Shown in pieces: positions 1-8,203 of a stretch of 64,000 bases of DNA. Source of the DNA: Thalassotalea sp. PS06 (GTDB lineage: Bacteria > Pseudomonadota > Gammaproteobacteria > Enterobacterales > Alteromonadaceae); assembly GCF_007197775.1 (NCBI RefSeq), contig NZ_CP041638.1:1178001-1242000 (forward strand), written 5' to 3'. A model generated the notes under the pieces. That model was not told the DNA's origin. It saw only the letters and a list, made by a program, of their open reading frames with translations, and searched no databases. Made by a program: the position numbers and the translations under genes. How positions within the stretch are numbered: position 1 is the first letter of the stretch; every line of letters begins with the position of its first letter.

Positions 1-1262
1 TCAAGATGATCGCAGCCCAACCCCAACAGGTTCTGGGTATCTACATTATCTCCATGGCAAGTACTGCCAGTGATGTGTTGCTGGTACGCCTATTTATGAA
101 AATCTGTGGCGTTAACTGGCAAATGCCAATCGCGCCGCTATTTGAAACCTTAGATGATTTGAATCATGCCCCAGCGGTAATGAATGAATTACTGTCCATG
201 GATACCTATGTCAGCTCTTGTGAGGGCCAACAAACGGTTATGATTGGTTATAGTGATTCCGCAAAAGATGCCGGGGTACTTGCTGCTACCTGGGCTCAGT
301 ATCAGGCTCAGGAAGCACTGGCGAAAGTGTTTGCTGAAAAAGGTATCTTACTGAAGTTGTTCCATGGCCGCGGCGGTACTATTGGTCGCGGCGGCGGGCC
401 AGCGCATGCCGCGGTTGCCTCACAACCTCCGGGAACACTGGAAGGTGGTTTACGGGTAACGGAGCAGGGTGAAACTATTCGTTATAAATATGGTTTACCT
501 AACCTTGCGGTTCGAAGCTTCCATTTATATGCATCAGCAATACTGGAATCTTTGATCTCACCTCCACAATCTCCAGAGCCTGAATGGCGTGAATTGATGG
601 ATAAGATGGCCGAGGATAGCTGTGACACCTATCGCAGTTATGTGCAGGAGCAGGCAGATTTTGTCCGTTATTTCCGCCAGGCAACTCCAGAACAGGAATT
701 GTCTTCGCTACCTCTTGGCTCGCGTCCGGCGAAACGCCGTGCCGATGGTGGTATCGAATCTTTGCGTGCGATCCCGTGGATTTTTGCCTGGAGCCAAAAC
801 CGCATGGTATTGCCAAGCTGGTTAGGCTTTGGTCAGGCAATTGCAAACCATCAAGACGAGTATCAGGCATTGATTGATGAGATGCTGGAGAAGTGGCCGT
901 ACTTCCGCTCACGGGTGTCCTTGATTGAGATGGTGTATTTAAAATCCAATCCAATGATCGCAACCCGATATGACGAGGCGCTTGTTGAAGATGAGCTAAA
1001 AGTCATGGGCGAGGGCTTGCGAGCGCAATTGGCAAAAGACCAGGAAACGGTACTTTCAGTTTTAGGTCATAAGCAATTGATGGAAAACGATCCGTGGAAC
1101 CTTAGTTCTTTTGAATTGCGGCGACCGTATTTATTGCCACTGCACTTAATGCAAATTGAAGCACTGAAACGTTTGCGTAATTCGCCAGATGATTGCGGCT
1201 TTGAGCAGTTATTGATGCATACCATGGCAGGAATTGCGACCGGAATGCGTAATACCGGTTAA
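1..1262 (+). CDS. ppc: Phosphoenolpyruvate carboxylase, C-terminal part (5' end outside window)
   Basis: Carboxylates phosphoenolpyruvate to oxaloacetate, the cytoplasmic anaplerotic reaction. The frame is open from the window edge (first whole codon at base 3). About 419 residues are visible, roughly the last half of a family that is usually near 880 residues. The glycine-rich catalytic loop FHGRGGTIGRGGGP is intact near visible residue 120, and the protein ends in GMRNTG, the usual PEPC C-terminus. Several conserved blocks (YIISMAS, MIGYSDSAKDAG, QGETIRYKYG) also match. An intrinsic terminator follows 30 bases after the stop, so the gene ends its own transcript before the phosphate genes. 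Identification is secure; the start lies upstream and cannot be placed. Confidence 0.97.
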   Translation, partial: KMIAAQPQQVLGIYIISMASTASDVLLVRLFMKICGVNWQMPIAPLFETLDDLNHAPAVMNELLSMDTYVSSCEGQQTVMIGYSDSAKDAGVLAATWAQYQAQEALAKVFAEKGILLKLFHGRGGTIGRGGGPAHAAVASQPPGTLEGGLRVTEQGETIRYKYGLPNLAVRSFHLYASAILESLISPPQSPEPEWRELMDKMAEDSCDTYRSYVQEQADFVRYFRQATPEQELSSLPLGSRPAKRRADGGIESLRAIPWIFAWSQNRMVLPSWLGFGQAIANHQDEYQALIDEMLEKWPYFRSRVSLIEMVYLKSNPMIATRYDEALVEDELKVMGEGLRAQLAKDQETVLSVLGHKQLMENDPWNLSSFELRRPYLLPLHLMQIEALKRLRNSPDDCGFEQLLMHTMAGIATGMRNTG

Positions 1263-1292
1263 GTAGTCTTACTACGTGTTAATTGTTTTGTT

Positions 1293-1320
1293 AAAAGAGC
1301 ACCTCGGGTGCTCTTTTCTT
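1293..1320 (+). terminator. Intrinsic terminator of ppc
   Basis: An 11-bp perfect stem (AAAAGAGCACC / GGTGCTCTTTT) with a three-base loop, whose 3' arm runs into a short T-rich tail. It lies 30 bases after the ppc stop. Confidence 0.85.
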
Positions 1321-1528
1321 ATTGCAGACTAGTCAAAAAATTTCACTGTAACAGTGGCCATAAGTGTGTAACCTTATTGTTAATTCAATGTTAATTTAGA
1401 CTGGGCTGAATTATATTGAAGGCCAGTAAAAATGGGTATTTACCCATCCTCTCGTATTTTTAACATTTTTTAATAAGCACTAATCACCCACAATTATCAA
1501 GGTTAATTTTCGTGCATTAAAATTCGCT

Positions 1529-1557
1529 CTGTAACAAAACTGTCATATTTCTGTCTT
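1529..1557 (+). promoter_or_regulatory. Pho box array (three PhoB half-sites) upstream of pstC
   Basis: Three CTGT-starting direct repeats are phased at exactly 11 bases: CTGTAAC (1529), CTGTCAT (1540), CTGTCTT (1551). This matches the PhoB direct-repeat consensus CTGTCAT, and the 1540-1557 pair is an almost canonical Pho box. The array ends 46 bases before the pstC start. An AT-rich -10 candidate lies near 1568-1574. It implies induction of the pst operon under phosphate limitation by PhoB; neither phoB nor phoR is in the window. Confidence 0.82.
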
Positions 1558-1603
1558 ATAATCCCAGCCAATAAAAATTTAGGTCGCTATTGAAGGTTTA
1601 AAC

Positions 1604-3835
1604 GTGACAATTTTCGCTAAAACTTTTGAGCCAAGGCAGTTGAAAAATTCCCTGGCGCGCTGGCTGATATCAGCTGGTGGTGTCAGTGTATTATTCACCT
1701 TGGTGCTTATCTTTATGTACCTGGTTTATGTAATTAAACCAATTTTCGAGTCCGCAAGCATTGAGCCCGAAAGCACAATTCAGTTGGTTGAAAACGGCAA
1801 TACCGTTGCCGTCGGTGTCGATGAACTGAAAGAAATCGGATATCAGATCAACGAACAGGGCGAAATGTCCTTCTATCAAGTGCAGGCTTCTGAGCAGCAT
1901 GAGGTAGGCGAGAAACTGTTAACTGAAGCGATTTTATCTGAAGGCGAAACTCTTCAGGAAATTCAGGCGACAACGTCCAATCAATACATACTGCTGACAA
2001 CCGATGGCGCCATTAAAGTGGTAGAGCCATCTTTTGTGGTTTCATTTGAAGGTGATGAGCGTTTCATGAACCCAGCGGTTCGTTATCCTTTGGGTGAAGA
2101 TGCGATTTATATTGATGAAGATGAATCGACAATTACTGACTTCTCTTTCGTAATGAATGAAGAGAAAGCGGTAATTATCGCGCTTACTGAAGATAATCGA
2201 TTGATTAAAACCTCTTTGATTGCCGAAGACGACTTTAATTACGACCCTGAATTCTCTGCTGAATATCAATTGATTCAGGAAGATTTCGACGCCATCGACT
2301 TTATGGAAGTCACACCGGATATGACCTTAGGCTTTGTTGCTGTCGACAATCAGGTTTCGGTATTTGAACTTGATGATGACTGGGATGTGCCTCTTAAAGG
2401 TCAGTTTAACCCAGTGATTGAAGAGCAGGCTGAGATCACGGCGATGGCGCTATTGTCGGGCAGTAGCTCTGTGCTATTTGGTACCGACGAAGGTGACGTA
2501 TTGCAATGGTTTGAAGTGGCTGGTAAAGAAGGTCGCGAATTCCAACAAATTCGAAGCTTTAAGGCTAGCGACGATGAAGCCATCACTAAAATCTACCCAG
2601 AGCTGTATCGTAAGAGCTTCTTTACCTCAACACCGTCTGGCCAGGTTGGTTTGTTCTACACCACCAGTGAAGCGGAACTTTGGCAGGGTAAAATGCTGGA
2701 TTCTGACCAGCAAATTATGGCAATTGCGCCTCGTGCCAATGGTTTAATGCTGGCATCTGACGGCCAACTTGAATTATTAACGGTTCACAACGAACACCCA
2801 GAAGTTACCTGGTCTGCACTTTGGCAGGAAGTCTGGTATGAAGGTTATCCTGAACCGGCTTATATCTGGCAATCGACTTCGGGTTCTGATGACTTTGAAG
2901 CTAAGTTCTCATTAATGCCGATCTCTTTCGGTACGATGAAAGCGGCTTTCTATGCGATGATGTTCGCGGTACCAATTGCCTTAGCAGCGGCTATTTACAC
3001 CGCTTACTTTATGCCGCCAGTGATGCGTCGTACGGTTAAACCAACCATCGAGCTAATGGAAGCACTGCCGACCGTTATTCTAGGTTTCCTTGCGGGTCTT
3101 TGGTTAGCACCACTGATTGAAGAGTATTTGCCGGCGGTATTCCTGTTACTAATCTTTTTGCCATTGGCTACCTTCATTACCGCTTTTGCCTGGTACAAGT
3201 TGCCGAAGAACATCAAGGTAATGCTTCCAGAAGCTTTTGCACCAATCATTGTGCTGCCGATTCTGATTCTTGCCGCCATGCTGGCATTCCAGTTATCGCC
3301 AATTGTTGAAGCCAATATGTTTGGTGGTGATATGCGTAAATACATCACTAACGATCTCGGTATCGACTTTGACCAGCGTAACGCTTTGGTTGTTGGTATC
3401 GCTATGGGCTTTGCGGTTATCCCAACCATCTTCTCTATGGCAGAAGATGCTATCTTCAGCGTACCTAAGCACCTGACCTCCGGTTCACTGGCACTTGGTG
3501 CGACACAATGGCAAACCCTGGTTAAAGTGGTATTGCTTACTGCCAGCCCGGGCATTTTCTCTGCGGTGATGATGGGGCTTGGCCGTGCGGTTGGTGAAAC
3601 CATGATTGTATTGATGGCAACGGGTAACACCCCAGTTATCGACTGGAGTATCTTCCAGGGGATGCGTACCTTATCGGCGAATATCGCTGTTGAAATGCCA
3701 GAGTCCGAAGTGGGCAGTTCTCACTATCGAATCTTGTTCCTTGCAGCCTTTGTGTTGTTTGTTTTCACCTTTGTCTTTAACACCTTGGCTGAGTTTGTAC
3801 GTCAGCGCTTGCGTGAAAAGTACAGCTCTCTGTAG
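1604..3835 (+). CDS. pstC: Phosphate ABC transporter permease PstC, long form
   Basis: Inner-membrane permease subunit of the high-affinity phosphate ABC transporter. The 743 residues are more than twice the usual PstC length of about 320. There is one N-terminal membrane segment (about residues 20-45). A long, acidic, probably periplasmic insertion follows (about 50-440), with repeated beta-rich stretches that could form a propeller. The permease domain sits at about 450-735, with the ABC inner-membrane signature (GSLALGATQWQTLVKVVLLTASPGI). The start is GTG with GAAGG 7 bases upstream. It is first in pstC-pstA-pstB-phoU behind a Pho box. The periplasmic binding protein PstS is absent here and must be encoded elsewhere. 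The role of the large insertion is unknown; this long form is familiar from other marine gammaproteobacteria. Confidence 0.93.
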   Translation: MTIFAKTFEPRQLKNSLARWLISAGGVSVLFTLVLIFMYLVYVIKPIFESASIEPESTIQLVENGNTVAVGVDELKEIGYQINEQGEMSFYQVQASEQHEVGEKLLTEAILSEGETLQEIQATTSNQYILLTTDGAIKVVEPSFVVSFEGDERFMNPAVRYPLGEDAIYIDEDESTITDFSFVMNEEKAVIIALTEDNRLIKTSLIAEDDFNYDPEFSAEYQLIQEDFDAIDFMEVTPDMTLGFVAVDNQVSVFELDDDWDVPLKGQFNPVIEEQAEITAMALLSGSSSVLFGTDEGDVLQWFEVAGKEGREFQQIRSFKASDDEAITKIYPELYRKSFFTSTPSGQVGLFYTTSEAELWQGKMLDSDQQIMAIAPRANGLMLASDGQLELLTVHNEHPEVTWSALWQEVWYEGYPEPAYIWQSTSGSDDFEAKFSLMPISFGTMKAAFYAMMFAVPIALAAAIYTAYFMPPVMRRTVKPTIELMEALPTVILGFLAGLWLAPLIEEYLPAVFLLLIFLPLATFITAFAWYKLPKNIKVMLPEAFAPIIVLPILILAAMLAFQLSPIVEANMFGGDMRKYITNDLGIDFDQRNALVVGIAMGFAVIPTIFSMAEDAIFSVPKHLTSGSLALGATQWQTLVKVVLLTASPGIFSAVMMGLGRAVGETMIVLMATGNTPVIDWSIFQGMRTLSANIAVEMPESEVGSSHYRILFLAAFVLFVFTFVFNTLAEFVRQRLREKYSSL

Positions 3836-3859
3836 TGTTTAAGTAGGATTAATATAACG

Positions 3860-5494
3860 ATGAAAACATGGTTTAAATCAGGCTCACCTTGGGTATGGCT
3901 TTCAGCAGCCGGGGTAAGTATCAGCTTAATCTCTGTTGTTGGTTTGTTGTTTTTGATTGCCTCAAGAGGTTTATCCTACTTCTGGCCATCACAAATCCAT
4001 CAGTTTGAATTGCAAACGGTGCAAGGTGAAACTTCAGTTGTTATCGGTGAAATCTATGACCGTGAACTGATCCCAGCCCGACAGCTAAATAACAAAAATG
4101 TCGATGTAGGTGACGCCGAAACCGTAGAACGATTTCTGGTAAAAACCGGTAATCGTGAATTGGTAAGCCTGGATTTCCGCTGGATTTTAGAGCCTATGGT
4201 TCAAAAACAAACGCAGCCAGAAGATGTCGCAGTTATTGAACGTCGCAAAAATGGTAACTTCTATGGCTTTATCGAAGAAGTATACATGGACGGTCAACAG
4301 GTTGAATTAGACCAGCTTGAAGCCTTTATCGACCGCGTAAGTGATTTACAGGACGACATCGGCCAGCTTCAGAGTACCGATATCGGTGCCATTAACTATG
4401 AGCTTGAGCGTATCCGTCTGAAAGAGCGTAAAGCGGAACTAGACGGCGAGTTAACCGACGAGGTACAAGCAGGCTTTGATCAGCGCCGTGCTGAACTTGC
4501 CGAAGAGTACAATGGGTTAGAGGCAAGCCTGAATAAGCTTCGTGAAGAAGTGCAGCGTGACAAGATTGTAGTGCGTGCGATGGATGGTCAGAGAGTTGAT
4601 ATTAACCTTGAACAGGTTTTACAAATCACCTTTAACAACCAGATGGGCTTTTTTGCCAAACTTGGTCAGTTCTTCCATCAAATCGGTAACTTTATCGGTG
4701 ATGACCCGCGTGAAGCGAACACTGAAGGTGGGGTATTCCCGGCAATCTTCGGTACCGTATTGATGGTATTGTTGATGACGGTAATTGTATCGCCATTAGG
4801 GGTTGTTGCGGCCATTTATCTGCACGAGTATGCGGGCAATAACGCGTTCACTAAGCTGCTACGAATCGCGGTAATCAACCTCGCCGGTGTGCCATCAATC
4901 GTATACGGGGTATTTGGTCTTGGCTTCTTCGTCTACATGGTAGGTGGCTCGCTCGATCAAATCTTCTACCCAGAATCTCTGCCTAGCCCAACATTTGGAT
5001 CTCCAGGTGTATTGTGGTCGGCGATTACACTGGCAATTCTGACACTACCGGTCGTTATTGTTTCTACCGAAGAAGGGTTAGCTCGTATTCCATCTTCAAT
5101 GCGGCATGGTTCTTTGGCGCTTGGTGCTACGAAAGCAGAAACCTTGTGGCGCATTATTTTGCCAATCGCCAGTCCGGCGATTATGACAGGTATTATTCTG
5201 GCCATCGCCCGTGCAGCTGGCGAGGTGGCGCCACTGATGCTGGTTGGTGTGGTTAAAATGGCGCCGACATTGCCACTTGACGGTAACTTCCCGTTCCTGC
5301 ACTTAGAGCGTAAGTTTATGCACTTAGGTTTCCACATCTATGACGTAGGCTTCCAGAGCCCGAACGTTGAAGCAGCAAGACCTCTGGTTTATGCAACCGC
5401 GCTGCTATTGGTAACCATCATTGTTGCATTGAATATGACGGCCGTATCAATTCGTAACCGTCTACGTGAGAAATACCGTGCTTTAGAGCACTAA
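3860..5494 (+). CDS. pstA: Phosphate ABC transporter permease PstA, long form
   Basis: Second membrane permease of the Pst phosphate importer. At 544 residues it is much longer than typical PstA (about 290). Membrane segment 1 is at about residues 12-40. A soluble region rich in E, R, K, L and Q follows (about 150-240) and looks coiled-coil. The canonical permease domain runs from about 295 to the end and contains the ABC permease loop (SMRHGSLALGATKAETLWRIILP). The gene starts 24 bases after the pstC stop, with AGGA upstream. Both PstC and PstA carry extra extracytoplasmic domains at equivalent places, so the two insertions may contact each other or PstS; that is inference. Confidence 0.93.
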   Translation: MKTWFKSGSPWVWLSAAGVSISLISVVGLLFLIASRGLSYFWPSQIHQFELQTVQGETSVVIGEIYDRELIPARQLNNKNVDVGDAETVERFLVKTGNRELVSLDFRWILEPMVQKQTQPEDVAVIERRKNGNFYGFIEEVYMDGQQVELDQLEAFIDRVSDLQDDIGQLQSTDIGAINYELERIRLKERKAELDGELTDEVQAGFDQRRAELAEEYNGLEASLNKLREEVQRDKIVVRAMDGQRVDINLEQVLQITFNNQMGFFAKLGQFFHQIGNFIGDDPREANTEGGVFPAIFGTVLMVLLMTVIVSPLGVVAAIYLHEYAGNNAFTKLLRIAVINLAGVPSIVYGVFGLGFFVYMVGGSLDQIFYPESLPSPTFGSPGVLWSAITLAILTLPVVIVSTEEGLARIPSSMRHGSLALGATKAETLWRIILPIASPAIMTGIILAIARAAGEVAPLMLVGVVKMAPTLPLDGNFPFLHLERKFMHLGFHIYDVGFQSPNVEAARPLVYATALLLVTIIVALNMTAVSIRNRLREKYRALEH

Positions 5495-5531
5495 TCTGAA
5501 GCACAAAAAAAGTTAGTTGAGAATCAAAGAT

Positions 5532-6356
5532 ATGATTAATGTAAATCCACAAGTTTTATCAACCGAAGGCAACAAGCTGGATATCAACAACCTGAGTCCT
5601 GAGCAAGTGGCATTGGAAATTAAGAACCTGAATCTGCATTACGGTGATAAACAGGCTCTGAGCAATATTTCCATGAAAATCCCTAAGGGTCAGGTAACGG
5701 CGTTTATCGGCCCAAGTGGTTGTGGTAAATCAACACTATTGCGCTGTATCAACCGTATGAATGATCTGGTTGATAGCTGTTCTATCGAAGGCGCGATTAA
5801 TTTAAATGGTGAAAATATCTATTCCAAGCACGTTGACGTTGCCCAGCTTCGTCGCAAAGTCGGTATGGTATTCCAACGCCCGAATCCATTCCCTAAATCT
5901 ATCTACGAAAACGTAGTCTACGGCATGCGTCTGGTTGGTCAGAACAATCGCCGGGTTTTAGATGAAGTCTGTGAACGCTCGTTGCGTGCAGCAGCCCTTT
6001 GGGATGAAGTAAAAGATCGTATCCATGATAGTGCATTAGGCTTATCCGGCGGTCAGCAGCAGCGCCTGGTTATCGCCCGAGCGATTGCCATTGAGCCTGA
6101 AGTATTACTTCTCGATGAGCCGACCTCAGCATTGGATCCTATTTCTACATTGACCATTGAAGAGTTAATCAATGATCTAAAGCAAAAATACACAGTAGTT
6201 ATCGTAACCCATAACATGCAACAGGCGGCACGGGTTAGTGACCAGACCGCATTTATGTATATGGGCGATTTGATTGAGTATGCAGATACCAATACACTGT
6301 TTACTACGCCTAGTAAGAAGAAAACCGAAGATTACATTACCGGCCGTTACGGTTAA
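5532..6356 (+). CDS. pstB: Phosphate ABC transporter ATP-binding protein PstB
   Basis: Cytoplasmic ATPase that powers PstCA. It shows Walker A (GPSGCGKST), the ABC signature LSGGQQQR, Walker B ([12 protein letters not shown]) and the H-loop (VTHNMQQA). The reading frame is open back to a TTG at 5517. I chose the ATG at 5532, which gives 274 residues with a short N-terminal extension ahead of the fold; neither start has a strong ribosome site. It sits in order between pstA and phoU, with 19 bases to phoU. Confidence 0.95.
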   Translation: MINVNPQVLSTEGNKLDINNLSPEQVALEIKNLNLHYGDKQALSNISMKIPKGQVTAFIGPSGCGKSTLLRCINRMNDLVDSCSIEGAINLNGENIYSKHVDVAQLRRKVGMVFQRPNPFPKSIYENVVYGMRLVGQNNRRVLDEVCERSLRAAALWDEVKDRIHDSALGLSGGQQQRLVIARAIAIEPEVLLLDEPTSALDPISTLTIEELINDLKQKYTVVIVTHNMQQAARVSDQTAFMYMGDLIEYADTNTLFTTPSKKKTEDYITGRYG

Positions 6357-6374
6357 TCGACAGGAGACAGTCCC

Positions 6375-7082
6375 ATGGAAAAGTTTAATACAGGCAGACA
6401 CATTTCCGGCCAGTTCAATCAGGAATTAGAAGCGGTTCGCAACAGCGTTATGACGATGGGCGGATTGGTTGAGCAGCAATTAAAAGACGCATTAACATCG
6501 GTCAGTGAGCATAATGAAGACCTGGCGCAGAAAGTTCTGACCAGCGACTACAAAATCAACAAGCTCGAAGTGTCAATTGATGAAGAGTGTACTCGCATTA
6601 TTGCGAAGCGCCAGCCTGCTGCAAGCGATTTACGCCTGATCATGGCAATTATCAAAACCATCGCCGATTTAGAGCGTATTGGTGACGAAGCCGAGAAAAT
6701 CTCGAAAGTCACCTTGGAGCATTTTCCGGGTAAAAAGCATGACTTTTTATTAAACCTCGAGAATTTAGGCCGTCTGGTGTTGTCGACATTGCACGACACC
6801 TTGGACGCCTTTGCCCGCATGGATTTTGATGCCGCCCTTAAAGTGCATCAAAACGACGACCGAATTGACCGTGAATACGAAGCCATGATGCGTCAGTTAA
6901 TGACCTACATGATGGAAGATCCACGTTCTATCCCATCCATTATGAGTGTTATTTGGTCGGCTCGAGCACTGGAAAGAATTGGTGATCGTTGTCAGAACAT
7001 TTGTGAGTACGTAATTTACTTTGTTAAAGGTAAAGTGGTACGTCATATCTCTGAACAGGATATGGACGAGTTCATCTCATAA
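6375..7082 (+). CDS. phoU: Phosphate signalling complex protein PhoU
   Basis: Peripheral inner-membrane regulator that links Pst transporter status to PhoR and damps the Pho response. The 235 residues form two repeats of a three-helix bundle with the metal-binding motif E/DxxxD seen twice (IADLERIGDEAEKI and ARALERIGDRCQNI). CAGGAG precedes the ATG by 8 bases. It is the last gene of the pst operon. Its stop codon TAA shares its final A with the first base of a 275-bp structured repeat, so that repeat forms the 3'UTR. Confidence 0.96.
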   Translation: MEKFNTGRHISGQFNQELEAVRNSVMTMGGLVEQQLKDALTSVSEHNEDLAQKVLTSDYKINKLEVSIDEECTRIIAKRQPAASDLRLIMAIIKTIADLERIGDEAEKISKVTLEHFPGKKHDFLLNLENLGRLVLSTLHDTLDAFARMDFDAALKVHQNDDRIDREYEAMMRQLMTYMMEDPRSIPSIMSVIWSARALERIGDRCQNICEYVIYFVKGKVVRHISEQDMDEFIS

Positions 7083-7356
7083 TACCAATCCCATTAAATT
7101 ATTGCTCACTCAGTGAGAATTTAAAGGCTTTTAGACAAGGCTTTGATTGCAGAGAATGGTTATTCCATTTTCAAAATTAGCCAAAATCAGTAATGCAGCA
7201 CAAACGCCTTTAAAACTCACCCTTAGGGAGTTAGTGAGAGGCCCATTTACTGCCCTATATTTCATTAATATAGAATGACTATATCAATGAAATCTATGTT
7301 GTAAATGAACCTCTGCCCTAACTCTGAGTTGTGCACAAACTTAATGTGATTGGTAT
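7082..7356 (+). repeat. Structured intergenic repeat, copy 1 (ATACCAAT family)
   Basis: A 275-bp element bounded by near-perfect terminal inverted repeats (ATACCAATCCCATTAA at the left, complement of ATACCAATCACATTAA at the right). Two internal complementary arms are visible. Arm A is GTGAGAATTTAAAGGC (7113-7128) with GCCTTTAAAACTCAC (7206-7220). Arm B is GAGGCCCATTTAC (7238-7250) with GTAAATGAACCTC (7301-7313), and it encloses an ATTTCATT/AATGAAAT hairpin. It carries no ORF. Compared with copies 2 and 3 it has about 10 extra bases near 7175. Its first base is the last base of the phoU stop codon. Confidence 0.92.
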
Positions 7357-7445
7357 AACATTTTGAATATTGGTAAATAACTGTTAGTTTATTAACCAAC
7401 TTTGGGGTTTTTACCCAGATAAACCATAATTAACGGTTGAAATAG

Positions 7446-7477
7446 GGGGCAAATAGCGTATATTTGCCCCGATTTTT
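7446..7477 (+). terminator. Terminator-like hairpin in the leader of the DUF47-pit operon
   Basis: GGGGCAAATA (7446-7455) pairs with TATTTGCCCC (7461-7470), followed by GATTTTTATTT. It looks like an intrinsic terminator. It lies only about 30 bases before the next gene's ribosome site, so it either stops read-through from pst or acts as an attenuator for pit. Confidence 0.6.
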
Positions 7478-7508
7478 ATTTCGCAGAAACGAAGTTGCAG
7501 GAAACAAT

Positions 7509-8186
7509 ATGTCTGCTAATAACATTCTAGGTGTATTTGCTAAATCGCCTTTAAAACCTCTACAGGCACACATCAATAAAGCTCATGAGTGTGCGCAATT
7601 ACTCCCTTCTCTATTTGCTGCTTGTGCCGCTGATGACTGGCCAAAGGCTGAAGATATTCGTAAAGAAATTTCTTCATTAGAAAAAGAAGCGGATCAATTA
7701 AAACGTAAAATTCGTATGGAAATGCCGGGCGGTATCTTTATGCCGGTTCAGCGTACCGATTTACTCGAACTAGTCAGTCAGCAAGATAAAATTGCTAACA
7801 AAGCCAAAGACATTGCTGGTCGTATTCTAGGTCGTAAAATCACCATTCCTAGCGAATTATCAACAGATTTTGATGCGTACCTTCACCGCTGTATGGATGC
7901 AGTAAAACAAGCTAACAAAGCCATTAATGAGATGGACGAGTTGCTAGAAGCAGGTTTCTCAGGTCGTGAATTAGACTTTGTTGAAACCATGATTCAGGAA
8001 TTGGACTCCATCGAAGATGACACTGATTTGATGCAAATCGAATTACGTCAGGGCCTATTGGCCATTGAACAGAACATGAACGCAGTGGACGTTATGTTTC
8101 TGTACAAAATCATTGAATGGGTTGGCGATTTAGCCGACATCGCTGAGCGCGTAGGTGCTCGCTTAGAAATCATGTTAGCAAGATAA
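7509..8186 (+). CDS. DUF47 / TIGR00153 PhoU-like protein, Pit accessory
   Basis: PhoU-fold cytoplasmic protein of the DUF47 (TIGR00153) family, which is usually encoded just upstream of a PiT phosphate transporter and thought to regulate it. The chosen ATG gives 225 residues beginning MSANNILGVFAKSPLKPLQ, the usual family N-terminus. AGGAA sits 6 bases upstream, which rules out the in-frame upstream extension. The sequence is helical, with repeated acidic motifs (ELDSIEDDTD, EWVGDLADIAERV) like PhoU metal sites. pit follows 17 bases later, so the two are probably co-transcribed. Confidence 0.92.
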   Translation: MSANNILGVFAKSPLKPLQAHINKAHECAQLLPSLFAACAADDWPKAEDIRKEISSLEKEADQLKRKIRMEMPGGIFMPVQRTDLLELVSQQDKIANKAKDIAGRILGRKITIPSELSTDFDAYLHRCMDAVKQANKAINEMDELLEAGFSGRELDFVETMIQELDSIEDDTDLMQIELRQGLLAIEQNMNAVDVMFLYKIIEWVGDLADIAERVGARLEIMLAR

Positions 8187-8203
8187 AGTAAGGTTTCGTA
8201 ATA

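Noticed and set aside
1556..1562. TATAAT directly at the end of the pstC Pho box as a -10 element
   Set aside because: PhoB promoters need the -10 about 10 bases beyond the box. The AT-rich stretch near 1568-1574 fits better, so I did not list the TATAAT as the promoter.
3004..3630. 208-residue minus-strand ORF inside pstC
   Set aside because: It lies wholly antisense to the conserved permease domain, has low-complexity composition and no ribosome site; a shadow frame.
5517..5531. TTG start for pstB
   Set aside because: The ATG at 5532 is a more usual start and neither has a strong ribosome site; the five extra residues add no conserved sequence.
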